DNA of 64,000 nucleotides. Origin: Hyphomicrobiales bacterium. Its GTDB lineage: Bacteria > Pseudomonadota > Alphaproteobacteria > Rhizobiales > Rhizobiaceae. Position 1 is the first letter of the stretch; each line of letters begins with the position of its first letter. The position numbers were made by a program, and so were the translations under genes. The stretch covers positions 24,187 through 88,186 of the forward strand of contig UBXM01000050.1 of assembly GCA_900469445.1 (NCBI GenBank), written 5' to 3'. The notes under the pieces were generated by a model that saw nothing but the letters and a program-made list of their open reading frames with translations, was not told where the DNA came from and ran no database searches. Positions 55,548 to 64,000 of the stretch are shown here, piece by piece.

Positions 55548-57251
55548 CTAAAAAAGGAAATATCGCTGTGCCATCGGCAACACATCCGCCGGCTCGCAGG
55601 TGATCAATTCACCGTCGACGCGCACCTTGTAGTTTTGCGGATCGACTTCCAGCTTTGGTGTGCGGCTATTGTGGATCATGTCCTTCTTGCGCACCGTGCG
55701 GGTGCCGCTGACGGCAGCGAGTTGCTTGGACAGCTTCAGTTTCTCTCCGATCCCGTCGTCAAGGGCCGCCTGCGAAACGAAGGTGACACCCGTCGAGCCG
55801 AGTGCCCGTCCCAGCACACCGTACATCGGGCGGTAATGCACGGGCTGGGGTGTCGAAATAGACGCATTCGGGTCGCCCATAGGAGCCATCGCGATCATGC
55901 CGCCGATCATCACCAATTGCGGTTTGATCCCGAAGAATGCCGGTTTCCAGAGCGCCAGGTCGGCGCGCTTGCCAACCTGGATGGAACCGATCTCATGCGC
56001 AAAACCATGCGTCAGGGCCGGGTTGATCGTATATTTGGCGACATAGCGCTTGACGCGGAAATTGTCGTTGCGTTCGCTGTCTTCCGGCAGCGGCCCGCGC
56101 TGAACTTTCATTTTATGCGCGGTCTGCCAGCAACGAAGCGTCGTCTCGCCGATGCGGCCCATCGCTTGAGAATCCGACGACATCATCGAAAAGACCCCAA
56201 GATCATGAAGGATGTCTTCCGCCGCAATCGTCTCTCTGCGAATGCGTGACTCGGCGAAGGCAACATCCTCGGGAATTTGCGGGCTCAGGTGATGGCAGAC
56301 CATCAGCATGTCGAGATGCTCGTCGACCGTGTTGATCGTATATGGTCTTGTCGGATTCGTGGACGATGGGAGAACGTTTTCCTCCCCGGCCGCGGTGATG
56401 ATGTCGGGTGCGTGACCGCCGCCGGCACCTTCCGTGTGGAAGCTGTGGATCGTGCGCCCCTTCATCGCTGCAAATGTATCGCGAACGAAGCCGCTTTCGT
56501 TGAGCGTATCGCTGTGAAGTGCGACCTGAACATCCATCTCGTCGGCAACCGTGAGGCAATTGTCGATCGCCGCAGGCGTCGTGCCCCAATCCTCATGCAG
56601 CTTGAGACCGACAACACCGGCACGGATCTGTTCTCGCAACGGATCGGGCAGGCTGACATTGCCCTTGCCGAGCAGGCCCACATTGATGGGCAGAGCTTCC
56701 GCGGCCTCCAGCATCCGGTGGATCGCCCAGGGCCCGGCAGTCACGGTTGTCGCGAGCGTGCCGACCGTCGGTCCAGCACCGCCGCCGACCAGTGTCGTTG
56801 TGCCGCTCGCCAGTGCCTCTTCTGCCTGCTGGGGTGCGATGAAGTGAATATGGGTATCTATGCCGCCGGCCGTAAGGAGCCGCCCCTCACCGGCGATAAC
56901 GTCTGTCGCGCCGCCGATGATGATGGAAACCCCGGGTTGGATATCGGGATTTCCTGCCTTGCCGATACCGGATATCCGCCCGTTCTTGATGCCGACATCG
57001 GCTTTGATGATGCCCCAATGGTCGATGATGATGACATTGGTAATGACGACATCAGCGACCTCGGCTGCCGGGCGCTGGCTTTGCCCCATGCCATCGCGGA
57101 TCACCTTCCCGCCACCGAACGTCACCTCCTCGCCGTATGTAGTATGGTCCTCTTCGATCTCGATTACGAGTTCGGTATCGGCCAACCGCATCCTGTCGCC
57201 CTTGGTCGGGCCGTAGAGATCGGCGTAGTTCTGCCTTGTGATCGTTGCCAT
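55548..57251 (-). CDS. ureC: Urease subunit alpha
   Basis: A 567-residue catalytic subunit. Nickel-site and active-site parts are intact: GGIDTHIHFIAP (HxH), the carbamylated Lys in GVVGLKLHEDWG (about residue 217), HTEGAGGGHAPD, the flap with MVCHHLSP (Cys), and MSSDSQAMGR. AGGAGG precedes the ATG. It forms the (UreABC)3 enzyme that splits urea to ammonia and carbamate. Maturation needs UreD, UreF, UreG and usually UreE; only D and F are encoded here. Confidence 0.98.
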   Translation of the reverse strand: MATITRQNYADLYGPTKGDRMRLADTELVIEIEEDHTTYGEEVTFGGGKVIRDGMGQSQRPAAEVADVVITNVIIIDHWGIIKADVGIKNGRISGIGKAGNPDIQPGVSIIIGGATDVIAGEGRLLTAGGIDTHIHFIAPQQAEEALASGTTTLVGGGAGPTVGTLATTVTAGPWAIHRMLEAAEALPINVGLLGKGNVSLPDPLREQIRAGVVGLKLHEDWGTTPAAIDNCLTVADEMDVQVALHSDTLNESGFVRDTFAAMKGRTIHSFHTEGAGGGHAPDIITAAGEENVLPSSTNPTRPYTINTVDEHLDMLMVCHHLSPQIPEDVAFAESRIRRETIAAEDILHDLGVFSMMSSDSQAMGRIGETTLRCWQTAHKMKVQRGPLPEDSERNDNFRVKRYVAKYTINPALTHGFAHEIGSIQVGKRADLALWKPAFFGIKPQLVMIGGMIAMAPMGDPNASISTPQPVHYRPMYGVLGRALGSTGVTFVSQAALDDGIGEKLKLSKQLAAVSGTRTVRKKDMIHNSRTPKLEVDPQNYKVRVDGELITCEPADVLPMAQRYFLF

Positions 57252-57260
57252 CCTCGCCTC

Positions 57261-57566
57261 CTAGAGCTTGCCCATAACCTTGGCGTTGAACCCATAAACC
57301 TCACGCCCGCCGTCGAGTGCGACCAGTTCCACGGTGCGTTCCTGCCCCGGCTCGAAGCGAACCGCCGTTCCGGCCGGGATGTTGAGCCTGAAGCCGCGAG
57401 CGCTCTCGCGGTCGAAGAGGAGCGCCTCGTTCGTCTCGTAGAAATGGTAGTGGGATCCGACCTGAATGGGCCTGTCGCCGGAATTGGCGACGTCGATCTT
57501 GCGTGTTTGTCGATCTGCATTGAGCTCGATGGAGCCATCCTCGATAAAGTATTCGCCGGGAATCAT
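57261..57566 (-). CDS. ureB: Urease subunit beta
   Basis: A 101-residue beta subunit: IPGEYFIEDGSIELNADRQ, VGSHYHFYETNEALLFDR and RLNIPAGTAVRFEPGQ are family hallmarks. AAGGAGG immediately before ATG 57566 fixes the start; a longer frame reaching 57647 only shadows ureA. It ends 9 bp before ureC. Confidence 0.97.
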   Translation of the reverse strand: MIPGEYFIEDGSIELNADRQTRKIDVANSGDRPIQVGSHYHFYETNEALLFDRESARGFRLNIPAGTAVRFEPGQERTVELVALDGGREVYGFNAKVMGKL

Positions 57567-57576
57567 GGTGGCCTCC

Positions 57577-57879
57577 TTATGGAACGGGGTTGTGGACGGT
57601 GACGAGTTTCGTGCCGTCGGGAAAAGTTGCCTCGACCTGGATGTCATGGATCATTTCAGGCACGCCCTCCATGACCTCGTCGCGGGTCAGCAGCGTCGCG
57701 CCGTACGACATGAGGTCGGCGACTGTTCGTCCCTCGCGCGCCCCTTCCAGCAGGGCGGCAGAGATGTAGGCGACAACCTCGGGATAGTTCAGCTTCAGGC
57801 CTTTCGCCTTTCGCCTCTCTGCAAGCAGAGCGGCCGTAAAAATCAGGAGTTTGTCCTTTTCACGCGGTAGAAGTTCCAT
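57577..57879 (-). CDS. ureA: Urease subunit gamma
   Basis: A 100-residue gamma subunit of normal length: ELLPREKDKLLIFTAALLAE, LNYPEVVAYISAALLEGARE, and VQVEATFPDGTKLVTVHNP-like ending (IQVEATFPDGTKLVTVH). GAGGG precedes the ATG. It sits between ureD and ureB with gaps of 26 and 10 bp. Confidence 0.97.
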   Translation of the reverse strand: MELLPREKDKLLIFTAALLAERRKAKGLKLNYPEVVAYISAALLEGAREGRTVADLMSYGATLLTRDEVMEGVPEMIHDIQVEATFPDGTKLVTVHNPVP

Positions 57880-57905
57880 GGGCTTACCCTCATCGTTTCA
57901 CTGCA

Positions 57906-58754
57906 TCACGTTGCCCAGATGCGCGGAGCGACAGCCTTTTTCATGAGCCCACGCTCGCGAAGAATGCTCCACGCCTGGAGGAAAAGTGCTTTGCCTTCGG
58001 ACATGCGCTGACCGAGGTAACGGCAGACAATCACGCGTTCGAGCTGGCTTACCGAGAAAACACCCCGGGCTTCGGCGCCAACCTGGTTGCGAATGCACTC
58101 GACGGTGTTCTCGAGTGCCGGGCCTGCATAAACCATGGTCCCCACGATAGGACGTCCGGCAAAAAATACCGGCGCGTCCAAAACCTCCGGCGAGCGCGAA
58201 AAAGCCATGCGCTCGAACCAGATGCGCTTGCCCTCGCGAAATATTTCGACGCGCTGTTGCAGCCGTCCGCTTGAGAAGCGTTCACCGGCAGCCGGTCGAC
58301 CGAGGCTGAAAAAATCCCAACCGGCATAAACAGCGTTTTCCGCGAGCGTGATGCGCGTGCTGATTGACGCATCCGCTCCTTCGAAAAGAATTGTCTCTTG
58401 CGGGAGATTTTCGCAGATCGCATTGGCCCCGACATCGATCTGCGTGCGCTGAACGCTCCCATCCGCCTCGCTGCGATAGAATTTCGTTGCACCGGGCGTG
58501 GTGAGAACACAGCGTGCCGCCGGGTCAAGGCGGCAGCTGATGTCCAGGACGTCGCCGCCTGCAACGCCGCCAGGCGGATGCAGGATATAGACATGCGCGG
58601 AGCCGTCACTCTCGGGATGGAAGGCACGCTGGACTGCAAGCGGCCCGCTGTGCCGACGCCGCATCAACCGCGTCTTGCCATGGGACTGTGCAAAGAACAG
58701 TTCCAGCTCGGCATGCCATCCGTTCACTGCTGCTGCTCCATTTCCTTGTATCAT
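57906..58754 (-). CDS. ureD: Urease accessory protein UreD
   Basis: A 282-residue UreD/UreH protein: LAVQRAFHPES, HVYILHPPGGVAGGDVL, TTPGATKFYRS, ENLPQETILFEGA are characteristic. UreD binds apo-urease and with UreF and UreG delivers nickel and CO2. ATG 58754 is used; an upstream TTG adds four residues. First structural-side gene of the ureDABC block. Confidence 0.95.
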   Translation of the reverse strand: MIQGNGAAAVNGWHAELELFFAQSHGKTRLMRRRHSGPLAVQRAFHPESDGSAHVYILHPPGGVAGGDVLDISCRLDPAARCVLTTPGATKFYRSEADGSVQRTQIDVGANAICENLPQETILFEGADASISTRITLAENAVYAGWDFFSLGRPAAGERFSSGRLQQRVEIFREGKRIWFERMAFSRSPEVLDAPVFFAGRPIVGTMVYAGPALENTVECIRNQVGAEARGVFSVSQLERVIVCRYLGQRMSEGKALFLQAWSILRERGLMKKAVAPRIWAT

Positions 58755-58822
58755 CTTGCTTACCAACCCAGGCTGGAGATCGCTTCACCGGCTATTCGGC
58801 CAGGATGTCGTCTCAAGAGACA

Positions 58823-59359
58823 TCAATCCGGAGGCTCTTCATCCGCGCCTGCCACCGAGTGACTGCCGCTTCTGTCTTTACGCGTTCCTTCGGACAGATG
58901 GTGCGAACTGGCCGTGAGTTTCATGGCGCCTGCCAGCAGAAGTGCCGATATCGGAAGCACGAGTGCCTCCCATTGCAGAGGCATCTGCATCTCTCCGACC
59001 TGGGCAGCGAAGTGAACGACCAGATAGAGAATGATCATCTGGAAGAAGAGGTTTTTGAGTTCCCCGATCGTGTCGATGATCATCCATTGCGGAAGCTTCG
59101 ATCGCTGATCCGCAGGAATATCGAGAGCAAAGCCAAGTGCAATGCCGCATCCGACGACCATCAGCACGATGCCGAGAAGGATCTTGTCGGTGGCACGCAG
59201 AACCGCGACGATAACCGACATGTCAGGGTTCAACCGCGCCATCCGGTAGCTGTCCCAAAGCATGAGGATTGCTTCCCAGAACATAAGGAAGGCGCCGAAA
59301 AGCACGCCCGCGGCAGCGAGGATCAGGACAGACCGGAGACCGCGAAATAAGCCAATCAA
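58823..59359 (-). CDS. YqhA family (UPF0114) membrane protein
   Basis: A 178-residue membrane protein with about four hydrophobic segments; ATDKILLGIVLMVVGCGIAL and LKNLFFQMIILYLVVHFA match the YqhA/UPF0114 family. It starts at TTG 59359, supported by GGGAGGG upstream. The soluble tail is short and polar. Function unknown. It is inserted between ureF and ureD, with gaps of 66 and 68 bp, an unusual partner for urease. Confidence 0.85.
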   Translation of the reverse strand: MIGLFRGLRSVLILAAAGVLFGAFLMFWEAILMLWDSYRMARLNPDMSVIVAVLRATDKILLGIVLMVVGCGIALGFALDIPADQRSKLPQWMIIDTIGELKNLFFQMIILYLVVHFAAQVGEMQMPLQWEALVLPISALLLAGAMKLTASSHHLSEGTRKDRSGSHSVAGADEEPPD

Positions 59360-59425
59360 TACAAAGCCCTCCCCGGACCGAATTGAACATTGCAGTGTGC
59401 GGCAATCTTCAGACGCCGAGGGCGC

Positions 59426-60109
59426 CTACGAACGAAACAGCCGACTGTATTGCGTTTCATGCCAGGCACTCGCCATCGCCATCGCCGGTGCGGCGTTGCC
59501 GATGTCGTCGTCCCCTGCGGTCTCTGCCTTTTGAGCTGCACGCTCGATAATATCTGCCGAAGCGATAAGCAGACGCTGGCCAGCGGTATGCCCCAGAGGA
59601 ACAAGCCGGATAGCCGCACTGACCTGCGCTTCCACGGTGCTCCACAACAACCCGCGAAGCGCATCGGAAACGGGTATGTTCCAATGACTGGTGGCGAGAG
59701 CAAAGGCCGCGGGGTAAGTCAGCCTCGTCTGACGAAAGGAGATTGCACGAGGAACGCCGAGGTCGCTCAGCACCTTGACCATCGAACCGGCCATCTGCTT
59801 GTCCTCGAACTCCAATTCCTGGCTTTCCCTGGTCGCCGAAAGCCATGCGTCTGCTTCCAGGAACGCTGCTTGGTCATCTGTTTTGAGCGCCTGCGCCATA
59901 CGCAGGAAAAGTGCAGCATCGCAGACGGCGTAGCTATGCTCGATGAAACTAAAAATCCAAGCAGAGGCGGTTGCCTCGTCGCGAACGATTTTGTCGTGCA
60001 CCGCCCATTCCAGTCCCCGCGAGTAGGCGAATGAGCCGACTGGCTGGCTTGGGCTGACCAGCCGCATGAGTTGAAGCGGCAGGCCGACGGATATCTGCTG
60101 GGACGTCAT
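59426..60109 (-). CDS. ureF: Urease accessory protein UreF
   Basis: A 227-residue all-helical UreF: LQLMRLVSPSQPVGSFAYSR, GLEWAVHDKIV, and SVEAQVSA-type C-terminal part (STVEAQVSAAIRLVPLGHTA). UreF acts as fidelity and GTPase-regulating factor in the UreDFG complex. GGGAG at 6 nt sets ATG 60109. ureE and ureG, normally beside it, are not found within this window. Confidence 0.94.
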   Translation of the reverse strand: MTSQQISVGLPLQLMRLVSPSQPVGSFAYSRGLEWAVHDKIVRDEATASAWIFSFIEHSYAVCDAALFLRMAQALKTDDQAAFLEADAWLSATRESQELEFEDKQMAGSMVKVLSDLGVPRAISFRQTRLTYPAAFALATSHWNIPVSDALRGLLWSTVEAQVSAAIRLVPLGHTAGQRLLIASADIIERAAQKAETAGDDDIGNAAPAMAMASAWHETQYSRLFRS

Positions 60110-60227
60110 TTGCTTCTCCCAATTCGATATTTGAAGCCCTGAATTCACTCAGGAAATAGGGACTTCCGTGATCCGTGGCATGCATATCCAAAAGATCCGA
60201 CCGCGGATCCGATTGGTCACCGGCCTA

Positions 60228-61664
60228 TCAAAACGAGCCGAACATCGACCCCAGAAAAAAGACCGCGGCAAGAGAGATGATCACGCCAACAATCACCGTC
60301 ATGACCATATCGAAATAGCTTCCGGCATGTGTCTGCTTGCTGATCTGCAGGAGCAGAAGCACGGTACCATTGTGTGGTAACGCATCCAGCGTGCCCGCAC
60401 TAATCGTCGTCAGGCGATGCATGAGCGCAGGATCGATGCCATATTCTGCCGCAAGTCGCATATATTCGCCGCCAAGAGCGTTGAGCGCGATCGCCATGCC
60501 GCCTGATGCAGTTCCGGTAAGTCCGGCCAGGGCATTCATCGCCACGACGAGCGAAACGAGCGGCCCTCCCGGTATTTGCAGGACCGCATCCCGCACGACG
60601 TTGAAAGCAGGCATTGCCGCAACGACCGCGCCGAAACCAACAAGACTTGCCACCGTCATGATCGGGAGCACAGCCGAGTTGGCGCCAGCATCGAGGCTCT
60701 CCCGCAATGCTCCCAATCGCCCCCAGTTGACGCCGATTACGGTAATAATCGCCGCGGCAAGGGCAAGGAGGACCGCCCACACGCCGAGTGTCGAGGTTAT
60801 GTTGATGCCGAGGGCGGATTCCGCTTGAGAGAAGTCGATCCTGGGCAGGATCACCAATGCCATGAGGAAATTCACGGTGATGACAACGATCAGGGGTAGG
60901 ATCGCCTGGAAGAAAGACGGTGCGCTGGCACTCTTCTGACCGTGCGTCAGTTCATTCGGATCGAAGTCACCGGAAGCGGTTGCCTGTTCGCGGGTCTTCT
61001 CGGTTATGACGACAGGCGATGCGTCATCGGTATAACCTTCCCCGGCAGCACGCGCCTTGGCTTCAATCCGTGCCAGCCACCACATGCCGAAGGCAAAAGT
61101 AATAATCGAGGCGATGATACCAAGGCCGGGAGCGGCGAACGTCGTCGTGCCGAAGTAAGGCATGGGAATAGCGTTGTTGGTGGAAGGCGTGCCCGGCATT
61201 GCCGACATGGTGAACGTGAAAGCGCCGAGACCGATTGCCGCCGGCATCAGCCGAGCCGGAATATTGGCGGCACGAAACATCTCGCGCGCCATCGGCACGA
61301 GAACGAAGAATGCCACAAACACGCTGACGCCGCCGTAGGTGACGACCGAAGATGCCAGGACAACCGACAGCATGGTCCGCTTGACACCGAGCCTTTCGGT
61401 CAGGAACCGAGCGATCGACGTGATCGATCCGCTATCATCCATCATCTTACCGAAGATGCCGCCGAGCAGGAACATCGGGAACCATTGCGTGACGAAACGC
61501 GCTGTCCCGTTCATGAAAGTGGATGTCCAATGTGGAAGCAGAGGCTCGCCGGAGATGCTGGCGACAACAAGTGCGGCTGCGGGCGCCAGGAGAAGCACGC
61601 TCCAACCTCGATAGGCGAACCACATCAGCAGCCCGAGCCCAAGCAGAATTCCAAACAGCCCCAT
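60228..61664 (-). CDS. GntP family permease
   Basis: A 478-residue membrane protein with about 12 helices, of the GntP/CitM-like type: MFLLGGIFGKMMDDSGSI, VSVFVAFFVLVPMAREMFRA, TFTMSAMPGTPSTNNAIPMP and the C-terminal GGPLVSLVVAMNALAGLTGT and ISAGTLDALPHNGTVLLLL. GAGAGG precedes the ATG. Relatives carry gluconate, hydroxybutyrate or other organic acids. It is upstream of ureF by 118 bp on the same strand; functional linkage to urease is uncertain. Confidence 0.9.
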   Translation of the reverse strand: MGLFGILLGLGLLMWFAYRGWSVLLLAPAAALVVASISGEPLLPHWTSTFMNGTARFVTQWFPMFLLGGIFGKMMDDSGSITSIARFLTERLGVKRTMLSVVLASSVVTYGGVSVFVAFFVLVPMAREMFRAANIPARLMPAAIGLGAFTFTMSAMPGTPSTNNAIPMPYFGTTTFAAPGLGIIASIITFAFGMWWLARIEAKARAAGEGYTDDASPVVITEKTREQATASGDFDPNELTHGQKSASAPSFFQAILPLIVVITVNFLMALVILPRIDFSQAESALGINITSTLGVWAVLLALAAAIITVIGVNWGRLGALRESLDAGANSAVLPIMTVASLVGFGAVVAAMPAFNVVRDAVLQIPGGPLVSLVVAMNALAGLTGTASGGMAIALNALGGEYMRLAAEYGIDPALMHRLTTISAGTLDALPHNGTVLLLLQISKQTHAGSYFDMVMTVIVGVIISLAAVFFLGSMFGSF

Positions 61665-62544
61665 GGACCCCGCCTCTCAATCCAACCAATTCAGCGGCGA
61701 TGCCTGAAGATGCAAGATCTTGAGCAATCATGCAGAAGAAGGTGCAAGGTCTCGGCGCCCTCAATCCCCGCTGCATTTCTCATGGACCACAGCGGTCGGA
61801 TAGTCGACGGTCGACCCGTGCAAAGTATCGAAACAGAGCGAAATATGGACTATGCGCTCATTCTTGGGATTCCGGACCAACGGAACTCACGTTCCCAGAA
61901 CAGGTGCCCAGGTGGCTGTCTGACAGTCTATGCATGCATCGAATACCTCGCGTTTCCCAGGTTCGTAGGATGCGCTGCAGCAGATCCGCAACCGGAAAAA
62001 GGCCCGCCGCAGAACAGAAGAGCGATCTCAAGGTGACTTGGATTGCGAGCCGAATCGTCATCTCGATCTTGAACGGATTCGAGCCTTCGGCACGCGTTTT
62101 TGATCCAGGAAATTTGAACGATACTATGGCTGTTAAAGAGCCGGCGGCGAAATTTCTTGTTTCGGACGCCTCCGCGTAATCCTCACCTATTCTGAAAATC
62201 GACACCGGCCGACCGGAGCAGCAGATACACCGGCCTTGCTATCGCGCGCGCTGCCTCCCCCTTCATTCCAAGGGCCGCCACGCGGAACTATATGCCAAGC
62301 TCGGCATTCCGATCCAGACGCAATATCGCCAGCCGGTTACCGCCAGTGGACGAAAGACGCTGGCAAATTCGGTTCTTTTCCACGCAAAGGCGCATTTTAG
62401 AAGGCGTCCACATCGTCGGGTGCGGATCGCTGAACGGCAGCCACGCCATCACAGATCAAGCCGGTGCTGCACTTTTTCAACTTGCGTGGTTCCGAATAGC
62501 TTGTCTGGCGCCAGTACGAAGACAAACAATAGAAGGAAGACCCC
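61665..62544. other. Gene-poor region between divergent permease and oxidoreductase genes
   Basis: About 880 bp without a credible gene. All frames in it are short and mutually contradictory. Segments such as RHAELYAKLGIPIQTQYRQP (plus strand, about 62274-62333) read like protein, but have no start, run only a short distance and were not recognised. It may hold a decayed gene, for example a lost regulator, and the promoters of both flanking genes. Confidence 0.45.
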
Positions 62545-63552
62545 ATGCACGCAGATCCCATATTGATGATGGGCGGTTCCGGCGCAATCGGCTGCCCGAG
62601 CGCGCAAATGCTGAGAAACCTGCATCCTGACCTACCGTTTCTGATCGCTGGTCGCGACCTGGCCAAGGCACAAAAGGTTGCTGCAGAACTCGGCCATGCC
62701 GAGGGCGTGCAACTCAACCTCGACGCCGACGATCTCGGTCTAGGCGGAAGGCCGATCGGTGCCGTCGCTGTTTTCCACTCGGACGATCGTCTGGCCGGGC
62801 TTCGCTTCGCCAATAAACACGCCCTGCCCCACCTTGGTATTTCCTCGGGCGTATTCGAGATTGCACCCGAAATCGCAACCTTCATGCACAAGCCGGACGC
62901 AGGCGCGGTTGTCCTCGGTTATGAATGGCTGGTGGGCGCGACAACGGTTTCCACGCTCGTACTCGCCAAGAGTTTCGCCCGCCTCGACAATATCAAGATC
63001 GGAGCGCTGGTGGACGAAGAGGATGGGGGCGGACCCGCTGTTGCTGAGGATTTCAAGCGCCTGTCCAAGATGATGCCGGCAGCGCTCACACGCCGTGACG
63101 GTGCCTATATCTGGCGCGAAGGCGACGATGCCAAGGCGCTGTTTCACGCGATCGATGGAACCGAAATCAAAGCGTCGGGCTTTTCGTCAATCGACGTTGT
63201 GGGCCTGGCAACGGCCACAGGTGCAAAGAACGTTCAGTTCGACCTTGCAACCGATGTCAGTTCGACGCGCCGTCGCGGCGAACCGAAGTCGACCGAGATC
63301 ATCATCGAGCTGTCAGGCCAAGGCAATGATGGCCAGACGCTCAGGACGCGACATGCGGTCTTTCACCCCGGCGGGGCCGCGCCTCTGACAGCCATGGGTG
63401 TGGCCGCGATCCTTGAACGCCTGACAGGAATTGATGGCCGGGAGGCCACAGCCCCCGGCCTCTATTTCCCCTATCAGTTGCTTGAACCGACGAGATATTT
63501 ACATCGCCTGGAAGCGGCTGGCGGCAGTCTTTCGAAACTCAGCGTCATGTGA
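62545..63552 (+). CDS. Saccharopine dehydrogenase-like NAD(P)-binding oxidoreductase
   Basis: A 335-residue Rossmann-fold protein. The N-terminus PILMMGGSGAIGCPSAQML is the nucleotide-binding motif, followed by LPFLIAGRDLAKAQKVAAEL as in saccharopine-dehydrogenase/trans-acting enoyl reductase-type proteins. The later part has GEPKSTEIIIELSGQG and a C-terminal substrate region. Preceded by AAGGAAG. Reaction unknown. Divergent from the GntP permease across 880 bp. Confidence 0.82.
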   Translation: MHADPILMMGGSGAIGCPSAQMLRNLHPDLPFLIAGRDLAKAQKVAAELGHAEGVQLNLDADDLGLGGRPIGAVAVFHSDDRLAGLRFANKHALPHLGISSGVFEIAPEIATFMHKPDAGAVVLGYEWLVGATTVSTLVLAKSFARLDNIKIGALVDEEDGGGPAVAEDFKRLSKMMPAALTRRDGAYIWREGDDAKALFHAIDGTEIKASGFSSIDVVGLATATGAKNVQFDLATDVSSTRRRGEPKSTEIIIELSGQGNDGQTLRTRHAVFHPGGAAPLTAMGVAAILERLTGIDGREATAPGLYFPYQLLEPTRYLHRLEAAGGSLSKLSVM

Positions 63553-63600
63553 CATCACGCCCAATGCACGGGAGACGGCAGCAGCCGGCGGTGCGTGGTG

Positions 63601-63966
63601 TCACTTTTTAAGAACATCCTGCCATTCGGGATGACGATCGATTTGCGCCTTGGCGAAAGGACAAAGAGGAATGATGGCGACGCCGTCACGCCTCGCGTCC
63701 TCAATGGCCTGCCTCACCATTCGCTCCCCGATTTTTCGCCCACGCAAGGCCGAGGGTACATCCGTATGGTCGATGATGATCAGTGCCTCACCGGCTCGGC
63801 TGTAGGTCATCTCGGCTTCGAAACCATCGACGACGAGCCGGTAGCGCCCCTTCGATGGGCCATCTTCCCTTTCGACCTTCTCATCACCCGGCGCGGGTGC
63901 GGTGTTCAGCTGTCTTGCATTTTGGCGGCGCACCACGCCCGGCCGGCCATGCGCACAGTCCAGCAT
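63601..63966 (-). CDS. GNAT family N-acetyltransferase (YjdJ/NATD1-like)
   Basis: Up to 121 residues. The C-terminal ~90 match the small YjdJ/NATD1-type acetyltransferases: YRLVVDGFEAEMTYSRAGEA, IDHTDVPSALRGRKIGERMV (acetyl-CoA loop) and IIPLCPFAKAQIDRHPEWQD. The first ~35 residues look non-homologous and the frame stays open to the right edge, so the true start is unsure; a GTG inside or a start beyond the window is possible. Confidence 0.8.
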   Translation of the reverse strand: MLDCAHGRPGVVRRQNARQLNTAPAPGDEKVEREDGPSKGRYRLVVDGFEAEMTYSRAGEALIIIDHTDVPSALRGRKIGERMVRQAIEDARRDGVAIIPLCPFAKAQIDRHPEWQDVLKK

Positions 63967-64000
63967 GTCGCGATCCCAACTCCCCAGATCGGCGGCAGCT

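Noticed and set aside
60942..62036. 364-residue plus-strand ORF
   Set aside because: Mostly antisense to the GntP permease and rich in Arg/Gly/His/Cys; no recognisable domain.

Overview
The window looks like chromosomal DNA of an alphaproteobacterium of the Rhizobiaceae (Rhizobium, Agrobacterium or Sinorhizobium relatives). The evidence is the compact block ppdK / smc / dsbA-like / DUF721 / mutY / HAD hydrolase, the class Ib nrdHIEF operon behind a cobalamin riboswitch, the RhrA/RhtX-like iron-uptake locus, and the GC-rich coding style. This assignment is from recognised protein families and gene order, not from a database search. No transposase, integrase, CRISPR array or rRNA gene was seen.

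Region 1 (1-12.5 kb) is surface polysaccharide biosynthesis. A minus-strand operon (6400 down to 1 and past the left edge) encodes a glucose-1-phosphate cytidylyltransferase, an RmlC-like epimerase, a DUF4910 peptidase-like protein, a sugar C-methyltransferase, a DUF707 protein, an NAD-dependent epimerase/dehydratase and an FAD-dependent mutase/oxidase-like protein. Together they suggest a CDP-activated, possibly branched deoxy-sugar, but no CDP-glucose 4,6-dehydratase is visible. A Wzx-like flippase is next, then a plus-strand set with an FAD oxidoreductase, a family 4 glycosyltransferase and a FemAB/GNAT-like acyltransferase.

Region 2 (12.5-31.1 kb) is core chromosome: tRNA-Gln, an MBL hydrolase, a DUF1499 membrane protein, a small lipoprotein, a VOC protein, ppdK, smc, dsbA-like, DUF721, mutY, a HAD hydrolase, an S24 repressor-like protein, and nrdHIEF. 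The nrd leader holds a clear cobalamin riboswitch.

Region 3 (31.3-36.9 kb) is an iron/siderophore uptake locus. A PchR/RhrA-type AraC regulator is divergent from an RhtX/FptX-like permease, a TonB-dependent receptor and an FAD monooxygenase. The permease gene carries an in-frame amber codon. The divergent promoter region has two 18-bp direct repeats spaced 21 bp apart.

Region 4 (36.9-54.3 kb) is accessory. It holds a small secreted protein, an AI-2E family transporter, two SLC13-type permease paralogues in inverted orientation (the left one frameshifted), DUF1269 and DUF900 proteins, an exported amidohydrolase with an exported alpha/beta hydrolase, two tandem paralogous AraC regulators, and an RND efflux pump.

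Region 5 (54.4-64 kb) is a urease locus with a urea transporter, ureC, ureB, ureA, ureD, a YqhA-like membrane protein, ureF and a GntP-type permease, but no ureE or ureG. After a gene-poor stretch of almost 0.9 kb come a saccharopine-dehydrogenase-like oxidoreductase and a small GNAT protein at the right edge.
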